Positions 1 through 9,086 are shown, counted from the stretch's first letter. The stretch is DNA of 64,000 nucleotides from Clostridiales bacterium (GCA_004551945.1 SFPN01000002.1:44911-108910), one strand, 5' to 3'. Made by a program: numbers and translations. The notes: generated from the letters alone by a model not told the origin.

Positions 1-2016
1 TACTGGAAGGGCAAGTCCCTGGAGGAGGCCTTCCTGGCCCGTCTGCCCGAGGACACCCGCCGCATCGGCGTGGACACCGGCATCATCGACAACGACTCCA
101 AGTGGCGGCAGGCCGTGGGTGAGGTCACCCCGGACTATCAGGACGTGCTCTTCCGGAAGGGCTTCGGCGGGATTATCCAAGAGGCCCAGGAGCATATCGC
201 CAAGCTGGACCTGTGCTCCCCCGAGGACGAGGAGAAGAAGGACTTTTACGAGTCCGTGATCTGGACCTCCAAGGGCATCATCCGCTACGCCAACCGCTAC
301 GGAGACGAGGCCGAGCGTCTGGCCGCCCAGGAGAAGGACCCCCAGCGGGCCAAAGAGCTGCGGGTCATCGCCCAAAACTGCCGCCGGGTGCCGGAGCATC
401 CCCCGGAGAGCTTTTATGAGGCCATCCAGTTTTTGTGGTTTACCCAGATCGGCGGCATCCTGTCGGAAAATCCCCTGTCCTTGAACCCCGGCCGGTTCGA
501 CCAGTACATGGACCCCTACTACGAAAAGGACCTGGCCGCCGGGGCCATCACCGAGGACGCCGCTCTGGAGCTCATCGAGGCCCTGTGGCTCAAGTATTCC
601 GAGTGGGTGTGGACCATCTCCGCCAACACCGCCGACTACTTTGCCGGGTACAACCAGTTCCAGAACCTCACCGTGGGCGGCAAAACCCGGGACGGCCACG
701 ACGGGACGAATCCCATCACCTACCTGGCCCTGAAGGCCACCGAAGAGGTGCGCACCCATCAGCCCGGCCTGTCCGTCCGGGTCCAGGCGGACTGCCCCAA
801 GGAGTTTCTGGACGCCATCACCCACCTGGTGAGCAAGGGCACGGGCTTTCCCGCCATCCACAGCGACAGCGTGGGCTACCAGATGCTGCTGAACGCCGGC
901 TATGAGCCGGAGGACGCCCGGGACTGGAACAACTGCGGCTGCGTGGTGCCCCACAACCGGAAAACCGGGGAGTGGACCGCCGCGGTGAACATGAACTTCG
1001 GCTCTGCCTTAGAGTACGCCCTGAACCAGGGCAAAAGCCTCATGACCGGCCAGCTGATGGGCCTGGAGGAAAAGCCCGCCGGGGAATTTTCCTCCTACGA
1101 GGAGGTCAAGGCCGCCTTCTTCAAGCAGTTTGACAACCTGTGCCGCCACTCTGTCATCCTGACGGTGGAGGCCCAGCGGCTGCACCGGGACATGGTCCCC
1201 CGGCCCTTCCTGTCCTCCTGCATCGAGCACTGCATGGCGTGCGGCAAGGATCTCAGCCGGGGCGGGGCCAAGTACAACATCGGCCCGGTCATCACCGGCA
1301 TCGGCCTGGCGGTGACCGCCAACTCCCTGGCCGCCGTGAAGAAGCTGGTCTTTGAGGACCAGGTCTGCGACATGGCTACCCTGGTCAAGGCCCTCCAGGC
1401 CAACTGGGAGGGGTACGAGGACCTGCGCCAGAAGGCCCAGGACTGCCCCAAGTACGGCAACGACGACGACTACGCGGACGACATCGCCATCGAGATCGCC
1501 AACCACTTCTACGACACCATCCACCCCTACAAGGACATCTTCGGCTCCCACTTCCTCACCGCCTTCATGGGCATCTCCAACTACATCCCCATGGGCCGGG
1601 TGCTGGGGGCCACCCCCGACGGCCGGAAGAACGGGGAGCCCTCCAGCGAGGGCGTCTCCCCCTATGTGGGCACCGACCACTCCACCCCCCTGGCCGCCAT
1701 GCGCTCCACCGCCAAGGTGAACCAGGAGATCCACTCCGGCGGCACCCTGCTGAACCTGCGGCTGGACCACAACCTGGTGGCCACCAAGCGGGGCCAGGCC
1801 AACCTGGGGGCCATGATCCAGACCCTGTTCTCCCTGGGCGGGTTCCACGTGCAGTTTAACTGCATCTCCTCCGAGACCCTCCGGGCGGCCCAGGCCCACC
1901 CGGAGGACTACAAGGACCTGCTGGTCCGGGTGGCGGGGTATTCCACCCAGTTTGTGAACCTCTCCCGCTCCATGCAGGACGCCATCATCGCACGGACGGA
2001 ACACAGCGGATTTTAA
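1..2016 (+). CDS. Glycyl radical enzyme, PFL/dehydratase-decarboxylase superfamily (5' truncated by window edge)
   Basis: The frame is open from base 1, so the N-terminus lies outside the window; the GTG at 70 is internal. The C-terminus carries the glycyl radical motif RVAGYS (radical Gly codon 1936-1938). The active-site loop reads NNCGCVVPHN, with the thiyl Cys codon at 940-942. Family knowledge: a Gly radical made by a radical-SAM activase is passed to this Cys, which abstracts H from the substrate in strict anaerobes. Most diol dehydratases, C-S/C-N lyases and hydroxyproline dehydratase have Cys-x-Glu here; this protein has Cys-Val-Val, so the usual general base is missing. It is not a canonical PFL, which has two adjacent Cys. 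The activase gene follows 58 bp downstream. Substrate cannot be named; a decarboxylase, C-C-forming or uncharacterised member is possible. Confidence 0.9.
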   Translation, partial: YWKGKSLEEAFLARLPEDTRRIGVDTGIIDNDSKWRQAVGEVTPDYQDVLFRKGFGGIIQEAQEHIAKLDLCSPEDEEKKDFYESVIWTSKGIIRYANRYGDEAERLAAQEKDPQRAKELRVIAQNCRRVPEHPPESFYEAIQFLWFTQIGGILSENPLSLNPGRFDQYMDPYYEKDLAAGAITEDAALELIEALWLKYSEWVWTISANTADYFAGYNQFQNLTVGGKTRDGHDGTNPITYLALKATEEVRTHQPGLSVRVQADCPKEFLDAITHLVSKGTGFPAIHSDSVGYQMLLNAGYEPEDARDWNNCGCVVPHNRKTGEWTAAVNMNFGSALEYALNQGKSLMTGQLMGLEEKPAGEFSSYEEVKAAFFKQFDNLCRHSVILTVEAQRLHRDMVPRPFLSSCIEHCMACGKDLSRGGAKYNIGPVITGIGLAVTANSLAAVKKLVFEDQVCDMATLVKALQANWEGYEDLRQKAQDCPKYGNDDDYADDIAIEIANHFYDTIHPYKDIFGSHFLTAFMGISNYIPMGRVLGATPDGRKNGEPSSEGVSPYVGTDHSTPLAAMRSTAKVNQEIHSGGTLLNLRLDHNLVATKRGQANLGAMIQTLFSLGGFHVQFNCISSETLRAAQAHPEDYKDLLVRVAGYSTQFVNLSRSMQDAIIARTEHSGF

Positions 2017-2024
2017 CCCACGAA

Positions 2025-2056
2025 AACAAGCCCCCCTTTGGCAAGGGAGGCTTGTT
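2025..2056 (+). terminator. Stem-loop between glycyl radical enzyme and activase genes
   Basis: Inverted repeat AACAAGCC...GGCTTGTT (about 14 bp with one mismatch) with a short loop and TTAA after it. It lies just after the stop of the enzyme gene and before the activase ribosome binding site (GGAGG, 2064-2068). It probably attenuates or processes the transcript so that the activase is made at lower level than the enzyme; that role is inferred. Confidence 0.55.
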
Positions 2057-2074
2057 TTAAGACGGAGGTGCCCC

Positions 2075-2815
2075 ATGGGCGGTTACATCATGCAGCTGCA
2101 AAACTTCTCAGTAAACGACGGAGAGGGCATCCGCACCACGGTTTTCCTGGCGGGGTGCCCCCTCCGCTGCGCCTGGTGCTCCAACCCGGAGGGGCAGACC
2201 ATGCAGAACCCCATGACCCGCTGGGCAGAGACGGAGGAAATTTTGCAGGAAATCCGGCGGCAGGCCATTTTTTACCGCCATTCCGGCGGCGGCGTCACCT
2301 TTTCCGGCGGGGAGGCCACCGCCCAGCCCCAGTTCCTAAAAGAGCTGACGGACGCCCTCTACGACGAGGGCTTCTCCCTGGCCCTGGAGACCTGCGGGCA
2401 GTTTGACTTCTCCCTGCTGGAGCCTACCTTACGGAAAATGGACCTGATTTTCATGGATCTCAAGCACATCGACCCGGAAAAGCACCGGGAATTGACCGGC
2501 GCAGACAACCAGCGCATCCTGGAAAACATCGTGAAAACCGCCCGGCTGGGGGTTCCCATGGTGGTGCGGATTCCCGCCATCCTGGGGGTCAACTGCGACG
2601 ACGCGGCCATGCTGGGCGCTCTGTCCTTCCTGCGGGACAATCACCTGGACGTGGCCGTTGAGTTTCTGCCCTACCACCGCTACGGGGAGGCCAAGTACCA
2701 GCAATTGGGCAAGAAGCCCCCGGACAGCCGTTTTGAGATCCCCACCCAGGAGCAGCTCCAAGGCTGGGAGCAGCTGGCCGCCCGGATGGGCCTGCGGGTG
2801 GTATCCTACAAGTAA
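2075..2815 (+). CDS. Glycyl radical enzyme activating enzyme (radical SAM)
   Basis: 246 aa. The radical-SAM cluster motif is GCPLRCAWCSNPE (Cx3Cx2C) near residue 30, preceded by the activase signature NDGEGIRTTVFLAGC. FSGGEAT near residue 70 is the SAM-binding GGE motif. Role: reductive cleavage of SAM to generate the Gly radical on the partner encoded just upstream. The protein is short, and the stretch after the cluster lacks the extra Cys-rich ferredoxin-like insert found in activases of most dehydratase/lyase-type glycyl radical enzymes, so it has the minimal PFL-activase architecture. ATG chosen because GGAGG lies 7 bp upstream. It converges with the acyltransferase gene: the two stop codons are directly adjacent. 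Confidence 0.92.
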   Translation: MGGYIMQLQNFSVNDGEGIRTTVFLAGCPLRCAWCSNPEGQTMQNPMTRWAETEEILQEIRRQAIFYRHSGGGVTFSGGEATAQPQFLKELTDALYDEGFSLALETCGQFDFSLLEPTLRKMDLIFMDLKHIDPEKHRELTGADNQRILENIVKTARLGVPMVVRIPAILGVNCDDAAMLGALSFLRDNHLDVAVEFLPYHRYGEAKYQQLGKKPPDSRFEIPTQEQLQGWEQLAARMGLRVVSYK

Positions 2816-3796
2816 TCACCACAAAAAGACTTTCTTGAAGGCCTTGTCCGCCACAGGGTTGCCCAGAAGCAGCAGGATAGCCAGGGCCAGCACCGCCGTA
2901 AGGACCAGGGTCTCCAGCCCGGCGTACTGAAAGACGGAGAGGGGCCCCAGGTACCGGAACACGATCCCCTTCACCAGGAACCCGTGGAGCAGGAACACCG
3001 GCAGGGTGTTCCGCCCGATCACCGTCAGCCCCGGAATCTTCCGGCCGGGGACCAGGCAGAAGAGCAGGCCAATCCAGCACAGAGCCACGGCAAACCAGAT
3101 CACCCGCATCAGGGGGGTAGTGCCGTTGACTTCATAGCCGCAGGTGCCATAGAGGGCGTTGATGGGCACCTGCGCCCACCGGATATACGCCGCGCCCAGC
3201 AGCGCTCCAGCCCCGCACAGGACGGTCCACAGCCGCCGGTGGGACAGGAGCGCTGTTCCCTTTTCCGTGCCCGCCAGCTTGGAGGCGTACAGCCCCAGCA
3301 AAAAGAAGGGCAGGAACACAAAGAACCGGGACAGGGCCATGAAGTAGCTCACCGAGGAATCAAAGCCCACCAGAACCGCCAGGACGAAAGCCCCCGCCGC
3401 GATAATCCCCATGGTTTTGGGCTTGTCCGTCTCCAGCAGGGGGAGCAGCAGGTAGTAATAGACCAGCAGCACCAGGTACCACAGCACCCAGTTGGGGGTG
3501 GTGTACTGGAGCGCAAGCTCGCTGCCGTCCTCTGCGATGGCGTGCTGGAAAAGCAGATAGAGGGTCTGAAAGACCACATAGAGCACCAGCATCTGCCGGA
3601 TCAACTTCGTCCTGCCCTGCCGGGCGAAATAGCCGCTCACAAACAAAAAGGCTGGCATGTGGAAGGAGTAGATGATCCGGTAAAGGAGCATGGCCGGGTT
3701 AGAGTCCGGGTACAGCTCCAGCAGATGCCCGAACACCACGCAGAAGATCAGAAGGAATTTGATGTTGTCAATCTTGTCGTTTCGTTTCTTTTCCAT
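2816..3796 (-). CDS. Acyltransferase family 3 membrane protein
   Basis: 326 aa, almost entirely hydrophobic with about 9-10 membrane spans. The N-terminus DNIKFLLIFCVVFGHLLEL and SFHMPAFLFVSGYF matches the acyltransferase-3 family: a conserved His early in helix 1 and the FMPxFxFxSG segment. Members transfer acetyl, succinyl or other acyl groups to surface polysaccharides, peptidoglycan or small molecules. The target is unknown. It is the last gene of a minus-strand group with the GNAT and 81-aa genes (51 bp after the GNAT stop), possibly co-transcribed. Confidence 0.85.
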   Translation of the reverse strand: MEKKRNDKIDNIKFLLIFCVVFGHLLELYPDSNPAMLLYRIIYSFHMPAFLFVSGYFARQGRTKLIRQMLVLYVVFQTLYLLFQHAIAEDGSELALQYTTPNWVLWYLVLLVYYYLLLPLLETDKPKTMGIIAAGAFVLAVLVGFDSSVSYFMALSRFFVFLPFFLLGLYASKLAGTEKGTALLSHRRLWTVLCGAGALLGAAYIRWAQVPINALYGTCGYEVNGTTPLMRVIWFAVALCWIGLLFCLVPGRKIPGLTVIGRNTLPVFLLHGFLVKGIVFRYLGPLSVFQYAGLETLVLTAVLALAILLLLGNPVADKAFKKVFLW

Positions 3797-3847
3797 GGGG
3801 TTTCATCCTGTTTGGTGGGTTCTTTCTGAGTAAAGGCGGCAGGCGGG

Positions 3848-4399
3848 TTACGGCCTCAGCTCCAGCCGCATGAGCACCAGCTCCTGCCACTGGCCGCCCC
3901 GGGTCCGGAAGCCTTTGGGGTTTCGGCCGTACTCTTCAAAGCCCAGGGACCGGTAGAGGGCGACGGCGCCCCCGTTGGCGCTGACCACGTCCAGCTCCAG
4001 CTGGGCATAGCCCGCCTGCCGGGCGCACTGGATGCAGGCTTCCGTCAGGGCCCGGCCGATCCCCCGCCGCCAGTGGGCCTGGTCCACGTTGATCCCAAAC
4101 TCGGCGCGGTGCCTCACCTTGTCCTTGTCGCCCACCGGCTCGATCCCGGCGGTTCCCGTCAGGCAGCCGTCCACCCACGCGCAGATCTCCACCGCCCGGG
4201 GGTTTTCCGCCTTCTCCGCCAGATAGTCCCGCTCCTGGGAAACGGTAAAGCGGTTTTCATCCGGGTAGGACAAGAGATATTCCGTCTGCCCGTGGGTCAG
4301 GTTAAACAGGTCATAGACCGCCTCCCCGTCAGCCCCCGCCGCGCTTTTCAGCAGGCATTTCTGCCCGTCCTTTAACAACACTGTTTTTTCATAGTTCAT
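3848..4399 (-). CDS. GNAT family N-acetyltransferase
   Basis: 183 aa from the ATG at 4399; an open frame extends further upstream but runs through the neighbouring gene. The acetyl-CoA pyrophosphate-binding motif A is visible as HWRRGIGRALTEACIQCA, followed by QLELDVVSANGGAVALYRSLGF, the typical beta5-alpha4 end of small-molecule or protein GNATs. It starts 4 bp beyond the stop of the 81-aa gene, suggesting translational coupling. An AAGGA lies just upstream of the ATG. Substrate unknown. Confidence 0.88.
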   Translation of the reverse strand: MNYEKTVLLKDGQKCLLKSAAGADGEAVYDLFNLTHGQTEYLLSYPDENRFTVSQERDYLAEKAENPRAVEICAWVDGCLTGTAGIEPVGDKDKVRHRAEFGINVDQAHWRRGIGRALTEACIQCARQAGYAQLELDVVSANGGAVALYRSLGFEEYGRNPKGFRTRGGQWQELVLMRLELRP

Positions 4400-4403
4400 G
4401 GGT

Positions 4404-4649
4404 TCATTCCTTGGATTTCCCTGTTTCTTCTGAATCTGCAAGACCGGAATACCGAATCCGGTAATAGGTTTCCCCGTCATACCCATAGACCTTATGGGCA
4501 TACCAATGGTTGTTCTGGAAGGCTGCCTTGATGACAGGCTTGAACTGGGCCAGGGCCGATTCCGGGGTGTATTCATCCGCCGGGAATGCAATGTCGTCGT
4601 ACCCTTCGTTGTGGCCAAACTTCTGTGCTCGAACAATATGCAGTTTCAT
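4404..4649 (-). CDS. Hypothetical small protein (81 aa)
   Basis: The sequence starts MKLHIVRAQKFGHNEGYDD and is rich in Tyr and acidic residues, with no membrane segment or Cys. The ATG at 4649 is preferred over the TTG five codons earlier because GGAGGAG lies 6 bp in front of it. It is directly followed by the GNAT gene, so it may be its partner or simply share its transcript. I do not recognise the family. Confidence 0.65.
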   Translation of the reverse strand: MKLHIVRAQKFGHNEGYDDIAFPADEYTPESALAQFKPVIKAAFQNNHWYAHKVYGYDGETYYRIRYSGLADSEETGKSKE

Positions 4650-4953
4650 CCGTTTCTCCTCCAAAGAAAACTGGCTGCGTGAGGAGCTCTGACAGAGCGG
4701 ATGCCTGCTTGTGCCGGGATCGGATTCTCCTGTTTCCGCGCCGGCGTCCAGGCTGGCCCCGTTGGCTTTCCCTCACACATAAGGTGTGTCGTTCCCGCGA
4801 GGTTCCATGATTACTCTGCCAATCCGCCCATGAAGCCGAAGCTATGGTCCTTCCCGGCGCTCCGGTTCAGCGGCCGGATCGGCCTTCGTCCCGCGGTGGG
4901 GCTGAAGCGCTCTCAGCGCCGCCGCCGGACGGTGCAGTTCCTGTCCTGCGTTG
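4650..4953. other. Gene-free stretch between the 81-aa gene and the membrane protein gene
   Basis: About 300 bp. Frames on both strands are short and show no ribosome binding site with plausible protein. No tRNA-like fold, clear terminator or consensus promoter was found. It should contain the promoter of the 81-aa/GNAT/acyltransferase group, but I cannot place it. Confidence 0.4.
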
Positions 4954-5904
4954 TCATCGCCCATCGCGGCTCACCTCCTCTCCTTCCGGTACATCATTTG
5001 TCACGTTCAGGCACAGCTCCCCATAGGTGGCCGCGTCGTCGGCGCTGCCGGGGAAGGTTGCTCCCACAACAACTTCATAGGTCACGCCGCTGACGTAATC
5101 GTAATATCTGTCTTCGGGCCGGGGATTCACAACATGCAGGTCATGCGCCCGGCAGAGAGCCAGACAGGATTCGGTCTGTTCCCCCAGGGCGTGGAACTGA
5201 CTGGCGGAAACCAGCAGGAAACGGCGGTCGTGCCGGTTCCCCAGCAGCCAGTACAAGGTTTTGTTCTCCGTGTCCTTCGGGTGCACGCCGTGGGCTTCGC
5301 AGACCTTGCGATAGGTATCAATTTCTGCGTACAGCCGGATGGCTTTCTCAAGATCGCTGCCGGCGCGAAGGAAAAACCAGTCCACGCCGGTTCCGTCATG
5401 GGTGCCGTCCAGGCCCTCATCGCCCTGCCCGGAGACCACATAATGCGTGGTCATGGCGCAGTCTCCCGCCAGAGCAAGCTCCCATTGCGCCATGTGCTCA
5501 GCCCCGTCAGGGTCGATGCCGCTCCAGGGTTCCAGAAATTGCATGCGGGCGCGCTTCCGCGCCTCCTGCTGCTCCCGCCACAGCTTCTCCCGCGCCTCCT
5601 GTTCCTCCCGCCGGCGGGCTTGCTCCTGGGGGGACAGCTTTTTCGGCGCTGGCGGTCTGACCGGCGGCTTTCCCGCCGGCGGCGCGGGGCGCTGGGTTTT
5701 GTCCTTTGGATGGCGCAGCCGATACCCCAGGCAGAAGATCCCCATGCTGATCACAGCGCAGCCCAGCGCGAAGGCAGCGCTCAGCAGCCGGTGATCGATT
5801 CCTTCCCCGGTCAGAATGACCCCCACGGCAACCAGGCAGCTGACGGTCAGAAGCGCCCCAAAAACCAGGCAGATTCCCCCCACCCCACGCTTGACCTTTT
5901 CCAT
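4954..5904 (-). CDS. Hypothetical membrane protein with long cytoplasmic domain
   Basis: 316 aa from the ATG at 5904 (MEKVKRGVGG). Two N-terminal membrane spans (roughly residues 8-30 and 42-65), then a Pro-rich linker (KTQRPAPPAGKPPVRPPAP), a charged coiled-coil stretch (QEQARRREEQEAREKLWREQ) and a soluble C-terminal domain of about 190 aa with no motif I recognise. GGAAAGG touches the start codon and AGGAG lies about 12 bp upstream. The C-terminal part contains Cys and His residues but no clear metal-binding pattern. Function unknown. Confidence 0.7.
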   Translation of the reverse strand: MEKVKRGVGGICLVFGALLTVSCLVAVGVILTGEGIDHRLLSAAFALGCAVISMGIFCLGYRLRHPKDKTQRPAPPAGKPPVRPPAPKKLSPQEQARRREEQEAREKLWREQQEARKRARMQFLEPWSGIDPDGAEHMAQWELALAGDCAMTTHYVVSGQGDEGLDGTHDGTGVDWFFLRAGSDLEKAIRLYAEIDTYRKVCEAHGVHPKDTENKTLYWLLGNRHDRRFLLVSASQFHALGEQTESCLALCRAHDLHVVNPRPEDRYYDYVSGVTYEVVVGATFPGSADDAATYGELCLNVTNDVPEGEEVSRDGR

Positions 5905-6131
5905 CCTTTCCCCAGCTCCTTTCTTTTCATTGGACCGGATTCCCGTCATTCCGGCGAGACAAAAGGCAGACGCTCTCCACATGGCTCGACAGGCCGGAAA
6001 TGATGTCAGATTCTCCATGTGTCCGTGGGAACTGCTCTACACCCGAAATGGGCGAGATAAGGCTGACATCAAATCCAAAACCTAAAGGGCCGCCGTTCTC
6101 GGAAACAGGTCGATTCATTTCTTTCGATACT

Positions 6132-6160
6132 ATATAATACCAGCGAGGAAGAAATGTAAA
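6132..6160 (-). promoter_or_regulatory. Putative sigma-A promoter for the membrane protein gene
   Basis: On the minus strand TTTACA (6155-6160), a 17-bp spacer, then TTATAT (6132-6137). It would give a leader of about 220 nt before the ATG at 5904. No known riboswitch was recognised in that leader. Confidence 0.4.
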
Positions 6161-6183
6161 ATATGCCGTTGGCCTTGCTTTTA

Positions 6184-7458
6184 TCATAAAACTGATTCAC
6201 CGCTCTGAAATACTTCAAACTGTCGTTTCGGACCTCCGCATACCGGGCAGCGATCCGGAATCTGGTCTCCGGCCATCACGTAGCCGCAAATCGGACACAC
6301 GAAAACAGTTTCTTTGTCAAACTTTTCTATTGCTGACGCTTCCTTCAGCAGTTTGGCATGGACCTTTTCCGCTGCGGCAGCTCCCGAAAACGCCTGCTTA
6401 GTCAGCGGCGCCTGTTCTTTGACGGCATATTCTTCCATCATCTTATAAAAATACTGATACTCAAACTCTTCGGTGGGAATAAATGACTCTGCCGATTCCC
6501 TGAATGGAGTCCTGTTTTGCATAATCGAATAAAAATTCCTGGCGTGATGATATTCTGAGGCTGCCAATGCCTTGAAAAGGTTGGAAATCCGTTCCATTCC
6601 ACGTCTTTTTGCCCGATCTGCGAACATCAGATATTTCAGATGTGCCATCAGCTCGGATATTACGGTCTTTTCCAGACTTTCTTTCAGCATAGGAACTTTT
6701 CGTTCTTTGTCATAAGCATTTTCAGAGAGATCATCAAAACGATATTTCAGCTCTTTTCCCTCCATGAAAAAGTGAACCATATGATGCTCTACGTCGCAAG
6801 CCCTGATCTCCTCGGATACATCTTCGATGAGAGCACCTCCGCCACCTGTACAAATCAAGGGGATATCATCCACGATGTCTTCAAATCTGGAATGCACATG
6901 GCCACATAATAAATATTTTACCTTATCCTTCCATGGTGTATATGCCTCTTTCAGCCGCTCAAACTCTTCTTCGGATACAGAATTTCGAATATAATGATTT
7001 GGGACCGGAATATGAAATGCAATGATGACACGATGAACATTTTCCATTTCCAATACCTGTTTCAGAAGGTCCAGTCCTTCCGTCTCAAATGTCCGCATGG
7101 CATTGTCCAGAACGACTACGGAAAATTCTTTTGCAAGCAGGGCATAGTTTTTTCTCCCAAAATAGTCCATATAAGCTCCCGTATCATGATTTCCACGCAG
7201 CACATAAATATCGTTATATGCAATTATCTCCGTCAATTCGCTGATCTCTTCATAATAGTATTCATTTCCTGCCGGAACCAGATCCCCTGCAATCAGAGTA
7301 ATGTCATCCTCAGCGCTTTTTTCCAGTGTTCCTGCATACACTTTCATATTATATGTACCCAGTCCCTCACATCCCGGATCACCAATGACTCCCATGGAAT
7401 TTACCCAGGGGAGATGTATGATCGGTTGCTCTACTTTCTGAATTCTATTTTTGTTCAT
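6184..7458 (-). CDS. Metallophosphoesterase fused to rubrerythrin/rubredoxin-like domains
   Basis: 424 aa from the ATG at 7458 (RBS GAGGTA). Residues about 20-240 are a calcineurin-like phosphoesterase: GNHD, a His in IIAFHIPVP, and GHVH are present, but the usual first motif D-x-H reads GDPG and GDxxD reads GDLVP, so some metal ligands are altered. Residues about 265-385 resemble a ferritin-like diiron domain (SELMAHLKY, SEYHHA, EFEYQYFYKMMEEYA, EKVHAKLL). The C-terminus is a rubredoxin-type knuckle pair CPICG...CPVCG. Rubrerythrins reduce peroxide in anaerobes; the joint role with a phosphoesterase is not known to me. Base composition is clearly more AT-rich than the flanks, suggesting transfer. 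Confidence 0.85.
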   Translation of the reverse strand: MNKNRIQKVEQPIIHLPWVNSMGVIGDPGCEGLGTYNMKVYAGTLEKSAEDDITLIAGDLVPAGNEYYYEEISELTEIIAYNDIYVLRGNHDTGAYMDYFGRKNYALLAKEFSVVVLDNAMRTFETEGLDLLKQVLEMENVHRVIIAFHIPVPNHYIRNSVSEEEFERLKEAYTPWKDKVKYLLCGHVHSRFEDIVDDIPLICTGGGGALIEDVSEEIRACDVEHHMVHFFMEGKELKYRFDDLSENAYDKERKVPMLKESLEKTVISELMAHLKYLMFADRAKRRGMERISNLFKALAASEYHHARNFYSIMQNRTPFRESAESFIPTEEFEYQYFYKMMEEYAVKEQAPLTKQAFSGAAAAEKVHAKLLKEASAIEKFDKETVFVCPICGYVMAGDQIPDRCPVCGGPKRQFEVFQSGESVL

Positions 7459-7660
7459 TCTATATACCTCGTTTTTTATCATTAACCATTCAATCATTCA
7501 GACTCCATGACATCATCTGTTCGGCATTAAAAAACTGCAATTATGATGTCAGGGAACCAGCGGATATAAGTCCTTCTATTCACTTTCAGGCAGGTGCGTT
7601 CGTCATTTGAATGCCCACCAATATTGCCGAAAATTTCTGAAATAAGCGGTTTCTCATGCT

Positions 7661-9010
7661 TTATTTCTCTACCCTTGACATCAATACTACCGTCTCCACA
7701 TGATGGGTTCTGGGGAAGAGGTCGGCGGCTTCGGCTTTGATGAGCTGATACCCCTGCTCCCCCAGCAGCTTCACGTCCCGTGCCAGGGTGGCCGGGTCGC
7801 AGGAGACGTACACCAGGCGCTGGGGGGACATCTGGACGATGGCCTGGATCACCTCCGCCGAGATCCCCTTCCGGGGCGGGTCCACGCAGATCACGTCCGG
7901 GCGGATGCCCCGCTGGGCCAGGGCCAGGGCGGCCTGGCCGGCGTCGGCGCAGAAGAACTCCGCGTTATCCACCCCGTTCCGGGCGGCGTTGGCCCTGGCG
8001 TCCTCCACCGCGGCGGGGACCACCTCCGCCCCGATGGCCCGCTTTGCCTTCCGGGCCATGCACAGGGTGATGGTGCCGATGCCGCAGTACAGGTCCAGCA
8101 CCGTCTCCTTCCCGGTGAGCCCCGCAAAGTCCAGGGCCCGGCCGTAGAGAACCTCCGCCTGGTCCCGGTTCACCTGGTAGAAGGACGGCACCGACAGCCG
8201 GAAGGTCAGGCCGCAGAGGGTGTCCTCCAGATAGTCCCGCCCCCAGAGGGTGTGGCAGGTCTTGCCCAGAATTACGTTGGTCTTGTCCGTGTTCACCGAC
8301 AGCACCACCCCCACCAGGCCCGGCTCGGCGGACCGGAGGGCCTGGATCAGCGCGTTCTTGTGGGGCAGGGTTTTTCCGTTGGCGATCACCGCGCAGAGGG
8401 ACTCCCCCGCCCGGTTCACCCGGACGTAAAAGTGGCGGATGAGGCCCTGGTGGGCCTTCTCGTCGTAAGCAGGAATGTGATAGGTCTCCATCCACCCCTT
8501 GAAGGCCGTCCGCAGACGGGTGGCGGGAAAGGGCTGGAGCAGGCAGTCCGCCGCGTCGATCACGTCGTGGCTTCGCGCCCGGAAGAAGCCCACCCGGGGG
8601 CCGTCAGCCACGGGGAACTGGATCTTGTTCCGGTACCGGTCAGGCTCCTTGGCGGCGTGGATCACCTCCACGGTCCCCTCCCAGCCGCCGATGCGCTGGA
8701 GGGCGTCCTGGACCCGGCGGCGTTTCAGCTCGGTTTCCTCCTCGTAGGTCATGTGCCGCAGCTGGCAGCCGCCGCACTTGGGGTACTGGGGGCAGTCGGG
8801 AATCTGACGATGGGGGGAGGGCTCCACCACCTCTGCCACCCGGCCCCAGGCGGCGGACTTGCCCACCTTCAGCAGCTGGACCCTGCACAGCTCCCCGGCC
8901 AGGGCCCCTTTCACAAAGACCGCCTGGCCGTTCAGCCGGGCCACGCCCTCGCCGGAGCTGCCGTAGCCCTCCATGCGCAGGGGGTATACCTCGTTTTTCT
9001 TGGCTGTCAT
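7661..9010 (-). CDS. rlmD: 23S rRNA (uracil-5-)-methyltransferase, RlmD/TrmA family
   Basis: 449 aa. Order: N-terminal TRAM-like RNA-binding domain (residues 1-65), an Fe-S cluster motif CPQYPKCGGCQLRHM (about 80-95), a central domain, then a Rossmann SAM methyltransferase with DLYCGIGTITL, CVDPPRKG and the catalytic Cys in YVSCDPATLARDV, and the base Glu in HHVETVVLM. It forms m5U in RNA; in Firmicutes one enzyme often modifies both 747 and 1939, so the exact target is uncertain. ATG at 9010 chosen (GGGAG upstream); the open frame begins earlier. Confidence 0.93.
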   Translation of the reverse strand: MTAKKNEVYPLRMEGYGSSGEGVARLNGQAVFVKGALAGELCRVQLLKVGKSAAWGRVAEVVEPSPHRQIPDCPQYPKCGGCQLRHMTYEEETELKRRRVQDALQRIGGWEGTVEVIHAAKEPDRYRNKIQFPVADGPRVGFFRARSHDVIDAADCLLQPFPATRLRTAFKGWMETYHIPAYDEKAHQGLIRHFYVRVNRAGESLCAVIANGKTLPHKNALIQALRSAEPGLVGVVLSVNTDKTNVILGKTCHTLWGRDYLEDTLCGLTFRLSVPSFYQVNRDQAEVLYGRALDFAGLTGKETVLDLYCGIGTITLCMARKAKRAIGAEVVPAAVEDARANAARNGVDNAEFFCADAGQAALALAQRGIRPDVICVDPPRKGISAEVIQAIVQMSPQRLVYVSCDPATLARDVKLLGEQGYQLIKAEAADLFPRTHHVETVVLMSRVEK

Positions 9011-9077
9011 GGCGACTGCTCCCTTCTTGTGGGAATTTTCACAGGCCGGCGGGAGCAAGCCCCGCCCTGTCTTGTTC

Positions 9078-9086
9078 ATTATACCA
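9078..9086 (-). promoter_or_regulatory. Extended -10 promoter for the uracil methyltransferase gene
   Basis: Minus strand reads TGGTATAAT, an extended -10 element, about 70 bp before the start codon. No good -35 match is seen, as is usual for extended -10 promoters. Confidence 0.55.

Noticed and set aside
5816..6085. Plus-strand frame of 89 codons upstream of the membrane protein gene
   Set aside because: No ribosome binding site, antisense to the leader and start of a better-supported gene.
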